Assembly (NCBI GenBank): GCA_963546395.1
Contig: CAUUMS010000009.1
Location: 12,704-76,703, forward strand
Direction: 5' to 3'
DNA: 64,000 bases
Origin: Bacteroides_D sp963546395
GTDB lineage: Bacteria > Bacteroidota > Bacteroidia > Bacteroidales > CAJPTX01
The stretch's first letter is position 1, and every line of letters starts with the position of its first letter. The translations under genes were made by a program, and so were the position numbers. The notes under the pieces are model-generated. The model had not been told where the DNA came from and ran no database searches. It was given only the letters and a program-made list of their open reading frames with translations. Of the stretch, positions 18,066 through 27,087 are shown one piece after another.

Positions 18066-19745
18066 ATGAGGTATCCAAGGTTGACGTTCGTCCTCGCATT
18101 GCTACTACTGCTACCCGTAGCGGCAGCAGTGGCCCAGAAGCCCGTGATCACCAATGCCGAGGTGCGTGCAGTGAATGTGTACCGACGTGGCGTGGAGCTG
18201 CGTAGCCAGGCCACGTGTAGCGTACCAGCCGGAATTACGGAGGTGGTGATACGCAACGTGGCACGTCAGTTCCAGGAAGAGTCGCTACAGGTGGGGCTCA
18301 ACAGCGAGTCGGCCACCATCCTCTCGTCGGAGTACCTGTCCGATCTATACCGCTACTACCAGACGGAGCTGGCAAATCCGGAGACGACGGCGATCTATAC
18401 CAAGATTCGCAGTCTGGAGAACGAGATACGCACCAAGCAGAATGAGCAGGCTGGTTGCCAAAACACCCTCAAGATGCTGGAGCTGAACCAGCGCGTGCCC
18501 AATGGCAACCAGAGCTACAGCGTGGAGCAGATGAATCAGTACACGGACTTCTACCTGCGTAAACAGACGGAGCTCCGCGAGCGGTCGTCACTAATCGACT
18601 CGACAATCGCCAAGCTAGGGCGCGAGATACGCAGCCTGCGCTACAGCCTGATGGATAGCAACGAGGGGGAAGAGAGGCTGGCCGACCGCAATGCCATCCT
18701 GCTAAGGGTGCAGAGCGATAAACCAGCGCAGCTACGCCTCAGCATCCGCTACCTGAGCCCCAATGCGGGATGGTCGCCCCAATACGAAATCAAGGGTAAG
18801 GACATCAGCTCACCACTTCAGCTAACGGCACGTGCCATGCTCAACCAGAGCACCGGCATCCGCTGGAAGGACGTAGAACTCACCCTCACCAATGGATACC
18901 CCAACGATACGCAGACCGCCCCTAAGCCCGAGCCGTGGTTTCTACATACCGCGTATGCATCCGAAAAAGATGTCCTTCGAGGGTATGGCATGAAGAAAAG
19001 TAGCATAACAATGCGCGGCATAGCCTCTGCCGAGGCTTACACCAATAGGGATCTGGAATTATCTGACGACAGCGTAGGAGACAACGACTACGATGGAGAG
19101 GCTACGGAAGATGCCAACTTCACCGTGGAGACGAATCTGCTGAACGTGGGCTACGAGGTGAAGACCAAGTACGACATTCGTTCCAATGGGCAGAACAACA
19201 TCATCCCCCTCTACAAGCAGGAGATCCCGGCCGAATTCACCTACTACACCATGCCGACGATGGTACCAGAGGCCTACCTGATGGCTAAGGTGAGGGACTA
19301 TAGCAAGTATGGTTTACTCTCAGCCCCAGCGAATGTCATCTTTGACAACACCTTTGTGGGTCGCACGCAGATAAACCCCAGCTCTACGGGTGAGACGCTA
19401 GAAGTCACCCTGGGGCGTGACCCGCGCATTGCTGTGGACAGGAAGACCGTAGCTGATAAATCGGGTGAAAAGTTCCTCTCCAGCTCCCGTGAGAAAACCA
19501 TCACCTATGACATTGTGGTGAAGAACAACAAGCGCGAGGCTATTAGGATTGGGATCAAGGATCGCATACCGCTCAGCACTGACGAGTCGATAAAAGTGGA
19601 GTTGCTAGAGAAGAGCGGAGCCTGGTATGATACCGACCATGGTTACCTGGCCTGGGATGTATCCCTGGAGCCCGGCGAATCCCAGTCGCTACGCGTGAGC
19701 TACCGGGTAAGATACCCCAAGGCTCTAAGCATCATCAACCTGTAG
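18066..19745 (+). CDS. DUF4139 domain protein, exported
   Basis: 559 aa. Signal peptide at residues 1-24 (MRYPRLTFVLALLLLLPVAAA, cleaved before QKP). N-terminal domain of the DUF4140 type (NAEVRAVNVYRRGVELRSQA..VPAGITEVVIRNV), a coiled-coil middle (residues about 100-200), then the DUF4139 beta-rich domain with LSIRYLSPNAGWSPQYEIKG and WKDVELTLTNGYP, ending in a conserved LEPGESQSLRVSYRVRYPK. Family members are sometimes called mucoidy-inhibitor A-like; the biochemical role is not known. It probably works in the periplasm or outer membrane. Single-gene unit: own -7 box and a strong terminator. A TTG 12 nt upstream is a less likely start. Confidence 0.9.
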   Translation: MRYPRLTFVLALLLLLPVAAAVAQKPVITNAEVRAVNVYRRGVELRSQATCSVPAGITEVVIRNVARQFQEESLQVGLNSESATILSSEYLSDLYRYYQTELANPETTAIYTKIRSLENEIRTKQNEQAGCQNTLKMLELNQRVPNGNQSYSVEQMNQYTDFYLRKQTELRERSSLIDSTIAKLGREIRSLRYSLMDSNEGEERLADRNAILLRVQSDKPAQLRLSIRYLSPNAGWSPQYEIKGKDISSPLQLTARAMLNQSTGIRWKDVELTLTNGYPNDTQTAPKPEPWFLHTAYASEKDVLRGYGMKKSSITMRGIASAEAYTNRDLELSDDSVGDNDYDGEATEDANFTVETNLLNVGYEVKTKYDIRSNGQNNIIPLYKQEIPAEFTYYTMPTMVPEAYLMAKVRDYSKYGLLSAPANVIFDNTFVGRTQINPSSTGETLEVTLGRDPRIAVDRKTVADKSGEKFLSSSREKTITYDIVVKNNKREAIRIGIKDRIPLSTDESIKVELLEKSGAWYDTDHGYLAWDVSLEPGESQSLRVSYRVRYPKALSIINL

Positions 19746-19772
19746 GCAGGATAGAGCAAAAGAATGAGTCCA

Positions 19773-19804
19773 ACGGGAGCCTCGCCAGCTGGCGGGGCTC
19801 CCGT
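19773..19804 (+). terminator. rho-independent terminator of the DUF4139 gene
   Basis: 14-bp stem starting ACGGGAGCC and closing GGCTCCCGT with an AGCT loop, followed by TTTTCGCTT, 28 nt after the stop. Confidence 0.9.
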
Positions 19805-19917
19805 TTTCGCTTCACAGGCAATCCATCACGGATTGCATTTCAGCCTAGGCTACACATTGCGCAAAGGATACACGCTGAGGACTTATCCGCAGCCGCAAGC
19901 TCGCCCCATGCAATGCC

Positions 19918-22107
19918 CTACGAAGGGACAGAGAAGCCAAAGACGGTAATATCGTCCGTCTGCTCGGCGTTGAGCTGATACCGCATGAGCTGATTGCCCA
20001 GGTAGGTCTCCTGCTCGCTCATCGGCAAGGGCTGGGCCTGCTCCAAGATCTCCACGAATCGGGCCTCACCCAAGCGAATACCATCGGGGTTCTGCTGGCT
20101 AAAGAAGCCATCTGATGTCAGGTAGAAGATGGTGCCAGGAGTAAAATCCATGTGGTACGTGGGAATGTCCACGGGCCGATCATGCGCCAGGTTAAGCATC
20201 CCCTCTCCACCCCGGACAGTATGGATCGTACGCCGATTGGGAGTATGATAAAGTGACTGCCCAAGGCCGGCGAAATGGGCCCGCTGCGTAGAACATTCTA
20301 CCGTGAGCACCGAGAGCCTCAACGACATTTCACGACGCAGAGAAGGACGCAGATCCTTCAGCAGACGAGCCATACGATAGCTAAGGTCGTTGATTATCCG
20401 ATCGGGATTCAGCTCCTCGGAGTCGACAATAATCTCGTGCAGTAGCATGTAGACGACGAACGTGAGCGAGGCCCCAGCCACGCTACGACCCTGGCAATCG
20501 GCCATGGCGAAGACATTGACATCCTTCCCCAAGTTCGCCACCAGTGGCAAATCGCCCGTAACCAGATCCCGGGGACGCACGAGGATGAAGCTTTCGGGCA
20601 GCCAGCTGGAGAGCAACACCCTGTGCGGGTATATGGCCCGCTGGATAGTGCTGGCGTGGTCGATACTGCTCATAAGCGTATCGCTATGCTGCTGCGCCTG
20701 CCTACGTGTCTGCTCGATGAGTTGCCCTTGCCCCAGAGCCTCAGCGCGCAGGGATTCAACCTTCTCATTGAGGAGCACCAGCTCCTGACGTTTCGTCTCC
20801 ATAGTCGCCTCCCGGCGTACAAGCTCTGCGTGGAGCTCCTGGCGACTACGATAGATACGCCGACGCAATAGCAGCACGAAGGCGCACCAGAGAACCACAC
20901 CTCCCAGCGCCAAGAGCACGATGCGTCCTCGGCGTTGCACATTGCGGTAATGCGCCTCATGGCTGGCCGACTCCCGGCGCATATCACGCTGCTTCACCTG
21001 CTGTATCGCCCGGATATCAGCCAGGACGAACGCCTTGAACGACAGGTAATCTTGCAGGCTATCCTGTAGCTGAATCGCCTTTGTCTCCAGCTCGTAGGCC
21101 CTTTGCGCATTGCCAATACTGCGCACCTGCTGCGCCAGTGAGTGCAGCGTCTCAATCTGTAGCACGGGGTTACCCAGCTGCTCAGCCATGGCGTAGGCCG
21201 AATCGTAGAAACGCATGGCAGCCTCCCGATTACCCGCTGCCGCCTCGTAGTGCCCCGTCGCCCGTAGCAAGTAGAGGCGAGTAAGGTAGCTCGCCCAGCG
21301 CCCTTGCAGCTGTTGCATGCTGTCCAGCGCTACACGAGCCATGGTTAGAGCCCCACGTTCCACCCGAGCATCTACCTGGTCGTACAGCGTACCCAACAGC
21401 TCGGCAGAGTCGCCCTGTAGCTGGGCAATGGTGGCCGCTCGCTGGAAGTAGTGCTCCGCCAGCAGCGGCTTCCCCTGCCCCAGGCACACCTTGCCATGCA
21501 CCTGTAGCATCTGCACGCCCCCATGTGAGATGGTGTCAACCCCCACGAGAATCTGCGACTGGGTGATATACTTACGCGCCATGACATAGTTCCTCATGGC
21601 TGCGCAGTGCTTAGCTAGCAGATTACTAGCCACCAGCATCTGAGCTGTATCCCCCTCCTGCAACGCATACTCGTAGGCACGATGCAGATGCTGAATGGAG
21701 CGGGAGTAATCGCCCAGCAACCCCAGCAGCTGCCCGATGCTATTGCGCAGCACGATGAGCTCTTTACGTCGCCCCTGCGCAATGCAGCGACCGACGAGAC
21801 GCTCGAGGATCTCTACCGACTCGTGCAATTTCCCATCACGGGTAAGCGACTGCACCCGATCCCGCAGCTCGCTCAGGAAGGCCTCCTCATCCTCTGGCGA
21901 CGTGAAGCTATCCATGAGGCTATCGAGGGAACTCTTCCGCCCCAGTATCGCCATCTCCTCAGGGTCAATAGCCTCCGACTCGAACGGATTCTCTGCGGGT
22001 CTAGGCGTCTCCTCGCCGATGGCCGAGCCTCCCGTGAAATAGAGTGCAACGCAGGCCATCAGCAGGGCAACAACGACGCTGATGCGAAATGCGCGGTACT
22101 TGCTCAT
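19918..22107 (-). CDS. TPR membrane protein with degenerate SpoIIE-type phosphatase domain
   Basis: 729 aa from ATG 22107, whose ATGA overlaps the stop of the upstream sister gene. An N-terminal hydrophobic segment (residues 9-28) is followed by TPR-like helices to about 390, one membrane segment (IVLLALGGVVLWCAFVLLLR), a coiled coil, and a C-terminal PP2C/SpoIIE domain. In the sister gene this domain has SGDFYW and DCAGHGVPGG; here they read TGDLPL and DCQGRSVAGA, while TSDGFF and EQTDDITVFG are kept. Metal-binding Asp residues are therefore present but the Gly-His loop is lost, so activity may be weak or absent. By analogy with the family it would act on a phosphoprotein in a partner-switch or two-component-like circuit, with the TPR part outside or regulatory. 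Likely works with the overlapping gene. Confidence 0.85.
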   Translation of the reverse strand: MSKYRAFRISVVVALLMACVALYFTGGSAIGEETPRPAENPFESEAIDPEEMAILGRKSSLDSLMDSFTSPEDEEAFLSELRDRVQSLTRDGKLHESVEILERLVGRCIAQGRRKELIVLRNSIGQLLGLLGDYSRSIQHLHRAYEYALQEGDTAQMLVASNLLAKHCAAMRNYVMARKYITQSQILVGVDTISHGGVQMLQVHGKVCLGQGKPLLAEHYFQRAATIAQLQGDSAELLGTLYDQVDARVERGALTMARVALDSMQQLQGRWASYLTRLYLLRATGHYEAAAGNREAAMRFYDSAYAMAEQLGNPVLQIETLHSLAQQVRSIGNAQRAYELETKAIQLQDSLQDYLSFKAFVLADIRAIQQVKQRDMRRESASHEAHYRNVQRRGRIVLLALGGVVLWCAFVLLLRRRIYRSRQELHAELVRREATMETKRQELVLLNEKVESLRAEALGQGQLIEQTRRQAQQHSDTLMSSIDHASTIQRAIYPHRVLLSSWLPESFILVRPRDLVTGDLPLVANLGKDVNVFAMADCQGRSVAGASLTFVVYMLLHEIIVDSEELNPDRIINDLSYRMARLLKDLRPSLRREMSLRLSVLTVECSTQRAHFAGLGQSLYHTPNRRTIHTVRGGEGMLNLAHDRPVDIPTYHMDFTPGTIFYLTSDGFFSQQNPDGIRLGEARFVEILEQAQPLPMSEQETYLGNQLMRYQLNAEQTDDITVFGFSVPS

Positions 22108-24239
22108 GGCTCCCGCAGATTGATGCCCAGGAGGCAAATGTCATCCGTCTGCTCCATGTCGCCCATGTGCGAGGCGAGCAGCTCCTCCATATGCTCACGC
22201 TGTGCCGCCATGGAACACCCGTCCATCTGTATCAGATGGCGCATGAACACATTCCGGCTGAGCTTGCGGCGGTGAGCATCGAGCTGATCCACATACCCAT
22301 CCGTGGTAAGGTACAGTGCGATGGGCCCATCGAGCGGTATGGTGCGATTCTCGAATATCGGCCCTTGCAGGGTACTACCCACGCACATGATGCTGCCCCG
22401 GATGCGCTCCATCACCCCGTCACATAGCACGTACAGGGACGACGAGGCTCCGCTAAACGTGATGAGGCGCCGGGCCCAGTCTACAGCCACCAGCGAAACA
22501 TCCATGCTGTAGTGGCCCATGTATGACGAGGACTGCGAGCCCAGGTAGAGGTGTATCTGCTCGTGAAGCGCAGTGATCACGCTGGCCGGATCCGTATTGC
22601 GCCAGCTACGGACAATCTTGTTGAGCAGGATATTCCCCACAAAGCTCATGAGCCCACCCGGCACCCCATGTCCTGCGCAGTCCACCACGGCGATGAGCGA
22701 AACGCCATCCACCTCGGTGCACCAGTAGAAATCGCCCGAGACGATCTCGCATGGCCGGTAGATGATAAAGCACTCGCCGAGTCGCTCCTGAATCCGACGT
22801 TGGGAGGGCAGCAGCGACCGCTGGATGGTAGCCACCACGTCGAGATGCCTGCTGATGCGCGCCACATTGCTCTCAAGGAGCTGCTGCGCCTGTAGCAGTA
22901 GGTGATTATTCTGCTCAATAGCCCGCCGTTGCAGCGAGAGCTCACTGCGTCGCAGCTCCAGGCCCTGCATGGTGACTAGCAGGTGCTCCGTGCTCTGCCA
23001 CAGCAATCGATTCTCACGCGACTTCAGCCTCGAGCGGGTACGCAGCACGTAAATGCCCAGCAGCAAGAGGAACACGCTGAAACACCCTGCGAGGATCGCC
23101 ACACGATTGGTGTGCCGCATGTCGTAGAACTCCCTCTCAGCCTCAATGCGCCGTGCCACGAAATTGCGCCACGACTGCTGATAGAGCCTATTCATCTCAT
23201 CGCTGGCAAACGCATCGTTGCTCATGCGATGCTGTAGCGTACTCCGCACCGCATTGCACTTGTCCATGTAGACCAGCGCCTCGGCGTAATCACCCCGCTC
23301 AGCCGCAAGGCTCGCCATCAGCGAATACAGGTCGGCCGGGCACAGCAGCGGGTCGATAGAGGCGAACATCCGCAGCGAGTGCGTAGCGTAGTAACGTGCC
23401 GAGTCCGCCCACCCAAACCGGTGCATCTGACGTGCACGCTCGGCATAGATCTCAGCCACCGTGTCCAGACCATGGCACGCACGGGTAGCCGCCACAGCCA
23501 GCCAGGCGTGTCGCTCGGCCAGCTCGGGACGCTCCAGGGTGTAGTAAAGCTCGGAGAGAATGCTATGCGCCAGGCCACGATAGCCATGGCAGCGGCGATA
23601 CTGCGGCATGCGCAGCGCAGTGTACGCCGAGGCGAGAGCCTGGAAATTACGCCCAGCCTTCTTATCGAGAATGGCCAGGCTCAGGTACACCGAGCTCAGG
23701 CTTGCCAGCCCCTGGGTGGAATCGAGTAGCTCCCTAGCCCGGTCAAATAGCTCGTAGGCCCGGGCGTAGTAGCTCTGCGACGCGTAGATGTTGGCCAGGT
23801 TGTAGTAGATGGTGAACGCATCGATCCTGGGCGTGCGCTCATTGACGTACTCCAGGGCCTGCTGGTATAGGATGTGCGCCGTGATGGCATCGTGCAAGGC
23901 GTTGTACGACGAGGCCAGCTCCAGGAGCGAGTGCACGATCAGCGCCGTGTCATCCGCCCTGCGGGCCCGCATCAGCTGCGCGCGCAGGGCCCCCATCTGC
24001 AAGTTGATCTGCGGCTCGGTCGGCATCTCCTCGACCGACAGCATCATCGTCCCCGACTCCGTCGAGTCGCCACGCATCTCCCCCCCGCTCGTCCCCTGGT
24101 ACGGCGTTGACGTTCCCTTGCGACTAATTCGCCAGTATGGCTGCTCCGACGAACGGGAACCCCCTCCCTGCGCCACGACGGGTACAAGCAAACAGCAAAG
24201 CAGGCCCAGACAGCTTATTGCGTAGGGAATGCAACGCAT
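22104..24239 (-). CDS. TPR membrane protein with SpoIIE-type serine phosphatase domain
   Basis: 711 aa from the ATG at 24239, which gives a normal signal peptide (MRCIPYAISCLGLLCCLLVPVVAQ in two parts); ATG 24287 and 24275 are upstream options. Order: signal peptide, TPR-like helices (about 60-370), a transmembrane helix (VAILAGCFSVFLLLLGIYVL), coiled coil, and a PP2C-like SpoIIE phosphatase with RPCEIVSGDFYW, VVDCAGHGVPGGLM, TTDGYVDQ and EQTDDICLLG, all key Asp residues present. The enzyme should remove phosphate from Ser/Thr in a cytosolic partner, responding to a periplasmic TPR sensor. The sister gene downstream overlaps by 4 nt. A TACCTTTG box lies at 24403-24410. Confidence 0.9.
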   Translation of the reverse strand: MRCIPYAISCLGLLCCLLVPVVAQGGGSRSSEQPYWRISRKGTSTPYQGTSGGEMRGDSTESGTMMLSVEEMPTEPQINLQMGALRAQLMRARRADDTALIVHSLLELASSYNALHDAITAHILYQQALEYVNERTPRIDAFTIYYNLANIYASQSYYARAYELFDRARELLDSTQGLASLSSVYLSLAILDKKAGRNFQALASAYTALRMPQYRRCHGYRGLAHSILSELYYTLERPELAERHAWLAVAATRACHGLDTVAEIYAERARQMHRFGWADSARYYATHSLRMFASIDPLLCPADLYSLMASLAAERGDYAEALVYMDKCNAVRSTLQHRMSNDAFASDEMNRLYQQSWRNFVARRIEAEREFYDMRHTNRVAILAGCFSVFLLLLGIYVLRTRSRLKSRENRLLWQSTEHLLVTMQGLELRRSELSLQRRAIEQNNHLLLQAQQLLESNVARISRHLDVVATIQRSLLPSQRRIQERLGECFIIYRPCEIVSGDFYWCTEVDGVSLIAVVDCAGHGVPGGLMSFVGNILLNKIVRSWRNTDPASVITALHEQIHLYLGSQSSSYMGHYSMDVSLVAVDWARRLITFSGASSSLYVLCDGVMERIRGSIMCVGSTLQGPIFENRTIPLDGPIALYLTTDGYVDQLDAHRRKLSRNVFMRHLIQMDGCSMAAQREHMEELLASHMGDMEQTDDICLLGINLREP

Positions 24240-24402
24240 AGAGGACGGATCAGTACGCCAAACCCGGCAAGACATGCTCCCCGGCATCGACCAAGCGCAT
24301 GCGACACGCCCTCACCCCAATGGCACTCGCTGGCAGATACATGCCCTTACACGCTAGGCAATACAGGAATAACCGCATAATTCACACCGAGCATTCTGAT
24401 GT

Positions 24403-24410
24403 CAAAGGTA
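24403..24410 (-). promoter_or_regulatory. -7 box TACCTTTG of the TPR-SpoIIE pair
   Basis: Exact consensus on minus. The 24240-24564 gap holds this promoter and nothing else that I can support. Confidence 0.7.
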
Positions 24411-24564
24411 ATATTATTTCCGGAATACAATGATAACTTTTGCTAAATTGCAGATTTTCTTATCCTAACCTCTGCGAATCGGGGACGATTTCAGCCGTCT
24501 CACCCCCAGTTTACGGGTCGGTTCCATGCCTTGGCACATGCGTCGAGCGCAACCTCTACGGGGT

Positions 24565-25356
24565 TTACCGCGACTCTGTGAACTCAAAGCCATCGGCATC
24601 ACGCAGGAAGGGATACTTCTTGCGGTGCGCCTGGAGAAACTCCATGGAGCATTCGCCGATGACAGCCCCGGTGGCATTGGGATCCAACTGGTGCAAAATG
24701 CGACCCGACGGGGCTATAATCTGCGAGCTCCCCCGGTAGCTGGCCCCCAGACCATCATTCCCCACCCGGTTGCATCCAGCCGTGTAGGCCTGATTCTCAA
24801 TGGCGCGTGCCGCCAGCAGCGTACGCCAGGCATAATCGCGTGCCGCCGGGAAGCTCGCCGGGTAAAGCAGCAGGTCGTACTGGCCGAAATTGCGCGACCA
24901 CTCGGGGAACCGGATATCGTAACACACCTGGGGGCAAATGCGCCAGCCCAGGTAGGTGAAAATCTTCTGCACCCGCCCAGGGGTGAACTGCGCATCCTCC
25001 CCCGCGTAGGCAAATAGGTGACGCTTGTCATACCACTCCACCTGCCCATCGGGGTAGGCAAAGTAGAACCGGTTGAACCGCTGGTTCCCCTCGCTCACCG
25101 CCACCGTGCCGCACACCAGCGCATTACGCTCCCGGGCATGCGTCTGCATCCACTGGACAGAACGCCCCAGATGCGACTCGAGGTGCAGGGCAAAGGCCGC
25201 GCTGAATCCCGTGGTGAACGTCTCAGGCAGCATGATGATATCCACCCCCGCCGGCAGCTGCCCGATCATGGTCTCGAAGGCCCGAAGATTCACCTCAACA
25301 TTCCCATCGATAAGGCTACGTTGTAGGAGCGCTATTGTGAGACTCTCTTGCTGCAT
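24565..25356 (-). CDS. carbon-nitrogen hydrolase, YafV-type omega-amidase
   Basis: 263 aa, the size of single-domain nitrilase-superfamily amidases. The catalytic triad is visible: Glu in LPETFTTGF (about residue 45), Lys in WYDKRHLF (about 110) and Cys in CPQVCYDIRFPEW (about 144). The FTTGF and KRHLF contexts match YafV-like omega-amidases, which hydrolyse alpha-keto acid amides such as 2-oxoglutaramate formed when transaminases use glutamine or methionine-type substrates. Cytosolic. It follows miaB by 107 nt and may share its transcript. Start chosen at ATG 25356 (MQQESLTIALLQ). Confidence 0.92.
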   Translation of the reverse strand: MQQESLTIALLQRSLIDGNVEVNLRAFETMIGQLPAGVDIIMLPETFTTGFSAAFALHLESHLGRSVQWMQTHARERNALVCGTVAVSEGNQRFNRFYFAYPDGQVEWYDKRHLFAYAGEDAQFTPGRVQKIFTYLGWRICPQVCYDIRFPEWSRNFGQYDLLLYPASFPAARDYAWRTLLAARAIENQAYTAGCNRVGNDGLGASYRGSSQIIAPSGRILHQLDPNATGAVIGECSMEFLQAHRKKYPFLRDADGFEFTESR

Positions 25357-25463
25357 GAATCCGAAAATTTCAATGGGCTAATACGCTGGCTACAATCCGG
25401 TAAAGCGCAGGCATCGCAACACCGTCTCCCCACGTTTGAGACAACGAGAGATGCCGGCACGCA

Positions 25464-26798
25464 CTACGGCACCACATGGCCCAGCAGTGTGGACGATGTG
25501 CACCCCTCGATGCGCACCGTGGCGTAACGCCCCGCGTAGGTGTTTGCCTGCGGGAATACCACCATCTTATTCTGCTCCGTGCGCCCGCACAGGTCTTGCG
25601 ATGATTTGCGAGACTCCCCTTCCACCAGTACCTCAAACTCGTGCCCCACATCCCGCTGATTGGAGATCAGCGAGTGGTGCCCCTGAAGCTCAATGATGGC
25701 CTCGAGGCGCTCAGTCTTCAGCTCATCCGGCACATCGTCCTGCAAGCGACGCGCAGCGTACGTACCCGGCCGCTCGGAATACTTGAACATGTAGGCAAAA
25801 TCGAACTGCACCTCCTCCATGAGGGAGTAGGTGAGCTTGAAGTCATCCTCTGTCTCGGCGCAGAATCCCACGATGATATCCGTCGTGATGGCCGCATTCG
25901 GCAGGATGCGTCGAATACGCTCGATCTGGCGCAAGTAGTGGGCCCGGGTGTAACGCCGATGCATGCGCTCCAGCACAACATCGGAGCCCGACTGCACTGG
26001 CAGGTGAATGTGCGGGCAAATATTCTCGTACATGGCCATCGTGTAGAGCACCTCATCCGTCATATCCTGCGGGTGCGAGGTGGCAAAACGAACACGCATG
26101 GCCGGCACAGCCTTAGCCACCATCTCGAGGAGCTCGGCAAATGAGGTAGTCGTCCCCGTGGGGCTCTGCCAGCGGTAGCTGTCCACGGTCTGCCCCAGGA
26201 GGGTCAGCTCACGGTAGCCGGCGCGTTGCAGCTCCTCTACCTCAGACAGCACAGAGGCCACATCACGACTCCGCTCCTTCCCTCGCGTGAAGGGCACCAC
26301 GCAGTAGGTGCATGCCTTATTGCACCCCCGCATGATGGAGACGAAGGCCGAGATGCCGTTAGAGGCGTAGCGCAGCGGATCCACATCGGCGTAGGTCTCA
26401 AACCGTGAGTACGCCGTGGCGATAGCCTTCTGGCCCGAGGCAGCCTCATCGATAAGACGTGGGAGCTCACGGTAGCAATCCGGGCTCACCACAATGTCAA
26501 CCCCCGTGGCCGGCTCGAGCAGCTGACTCCGTAGTCTAGCCGCCATGCACCCGAGCACCCCAATGAGCAAACCCGGACGCAGCGTGCGCCGCATGTGCCG
26601 AAAGTGCGCCAGGCGACCCAGAATGCGCACCTCGGCGTTGTCGCGGATAGCGCAGGTGTTTATCAGGAGCACATCAGCCTCCTCGGGTGTCCCGCAAAGG
26701 GAGAACCCGGCCCCCACTAGCAGCGATGCAACGACCTCGCTATCATTGACGTTCATCTGACAGCCGTAGGTCTCAATAAAGAAAGTCCTCTGCGCCAT
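25464..26798 (-). CDS. miaB: tRNA-2-methylthio-N6-isopentenyladenosine37 synthase
   Basis: 444 aa. A radical-SAM enzyme that adds a methylthio group to isopentenylated A37 of tRNAs reading U-starting codons. The N-terminal MTTase domain has its three cluster cysteines (C13 in YGCQMN, C49 in NTCAIRDNAE, C84 in LGCMA). The radical-SAM motif is GCNKACTYC (C159, C163, C166) followed by VVPFTRGKERSR. A TRAM domain closes the protein from about residue 380. ERPGT, common in MiaB, is present. Divergent from the PfkB-type gene; a TACCTTTG box sits 65 nt upstream. Confidence 0.97.
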   Translation of the reverse strand: MAQRTFFIETYGCQMNVNDSEVVASLLVGAGFSLCGTPEEADVLLINTCAIRDNAEVRILGRLAHFRHMRRTLRPGLLIGVLGCMAARLRSQLLEPATGVDIVVSPDCYRELPRLIDEAASGQKAIATAYSRFETYADVDPLRYASNGISAFVSIMRGCNKACTYCVVPFTRGKERSRDVASVLSEVEELQRAGYRELTLLGQTVDSYRWQSPTGTTTSFAELLEMVAKAVPAMRVRFATSHPQDMTDEVLYTMAMYENICPHIHLPVQSGSDVVLERMHRRYTRAHYLRQIERIRRILPNAAITTDIIVGFCAETEDDFKLTYSLMEEVQFDFAYMFKYSERPGTYAARRLQDDVPDELKTERLEAIIELQGHHSLISNQRDVGHEFEVLVEGESRKSSQDLCGRTEQNKMVVFPQANTYAGRYATVRIEGCTSSTLLGHVVP

Positions 26799-26863
26799 GC
26801 GATGAATTTAAGCGTGCAAAGATACCCTTGCGCAACCCCTTTCTCCAGCCCGTTGCATTGGGG

Positions 26864-26871
26864 CAAAGGTA
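26864..26871 (-). promoter_or_regulatory. -7 box TACCTTTG of miaB
   Basis: Exact match on minus; leader about 60 nt. Confidence 0.7.
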
Positions 26872-26948
26872 GGAAAAGCGGCCAAACCACCGGCCAACGG
26901 CCCCCCGAGTGGTGGGAATGGCCCTCGTGGTAAGCCCGGAATATGCCG

Positions 26949-26956
26949 TACATTTG
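26949..26956 (+). promoter_or_regulatory. -7 box TACATTTG of the PfkB-type gene
   Basis: TAnnTTTG match on plus in the divergent gap with miaB; leader about 125 nt before ATG 27088. Confidence 0.55.
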
Positions 26957-27087
26957 CAGCGTGCAGGGTGTGGTTCTCCTGGCAGGTGGACGCAACCGCA
27001 ACCCGCAAGTCACCCGAGCTCTCCGCGTGGTAGCCGCCCTGGCGACATGGCGAAGAGCATCGGGCAACACCTAATGAGCCGACGAGG

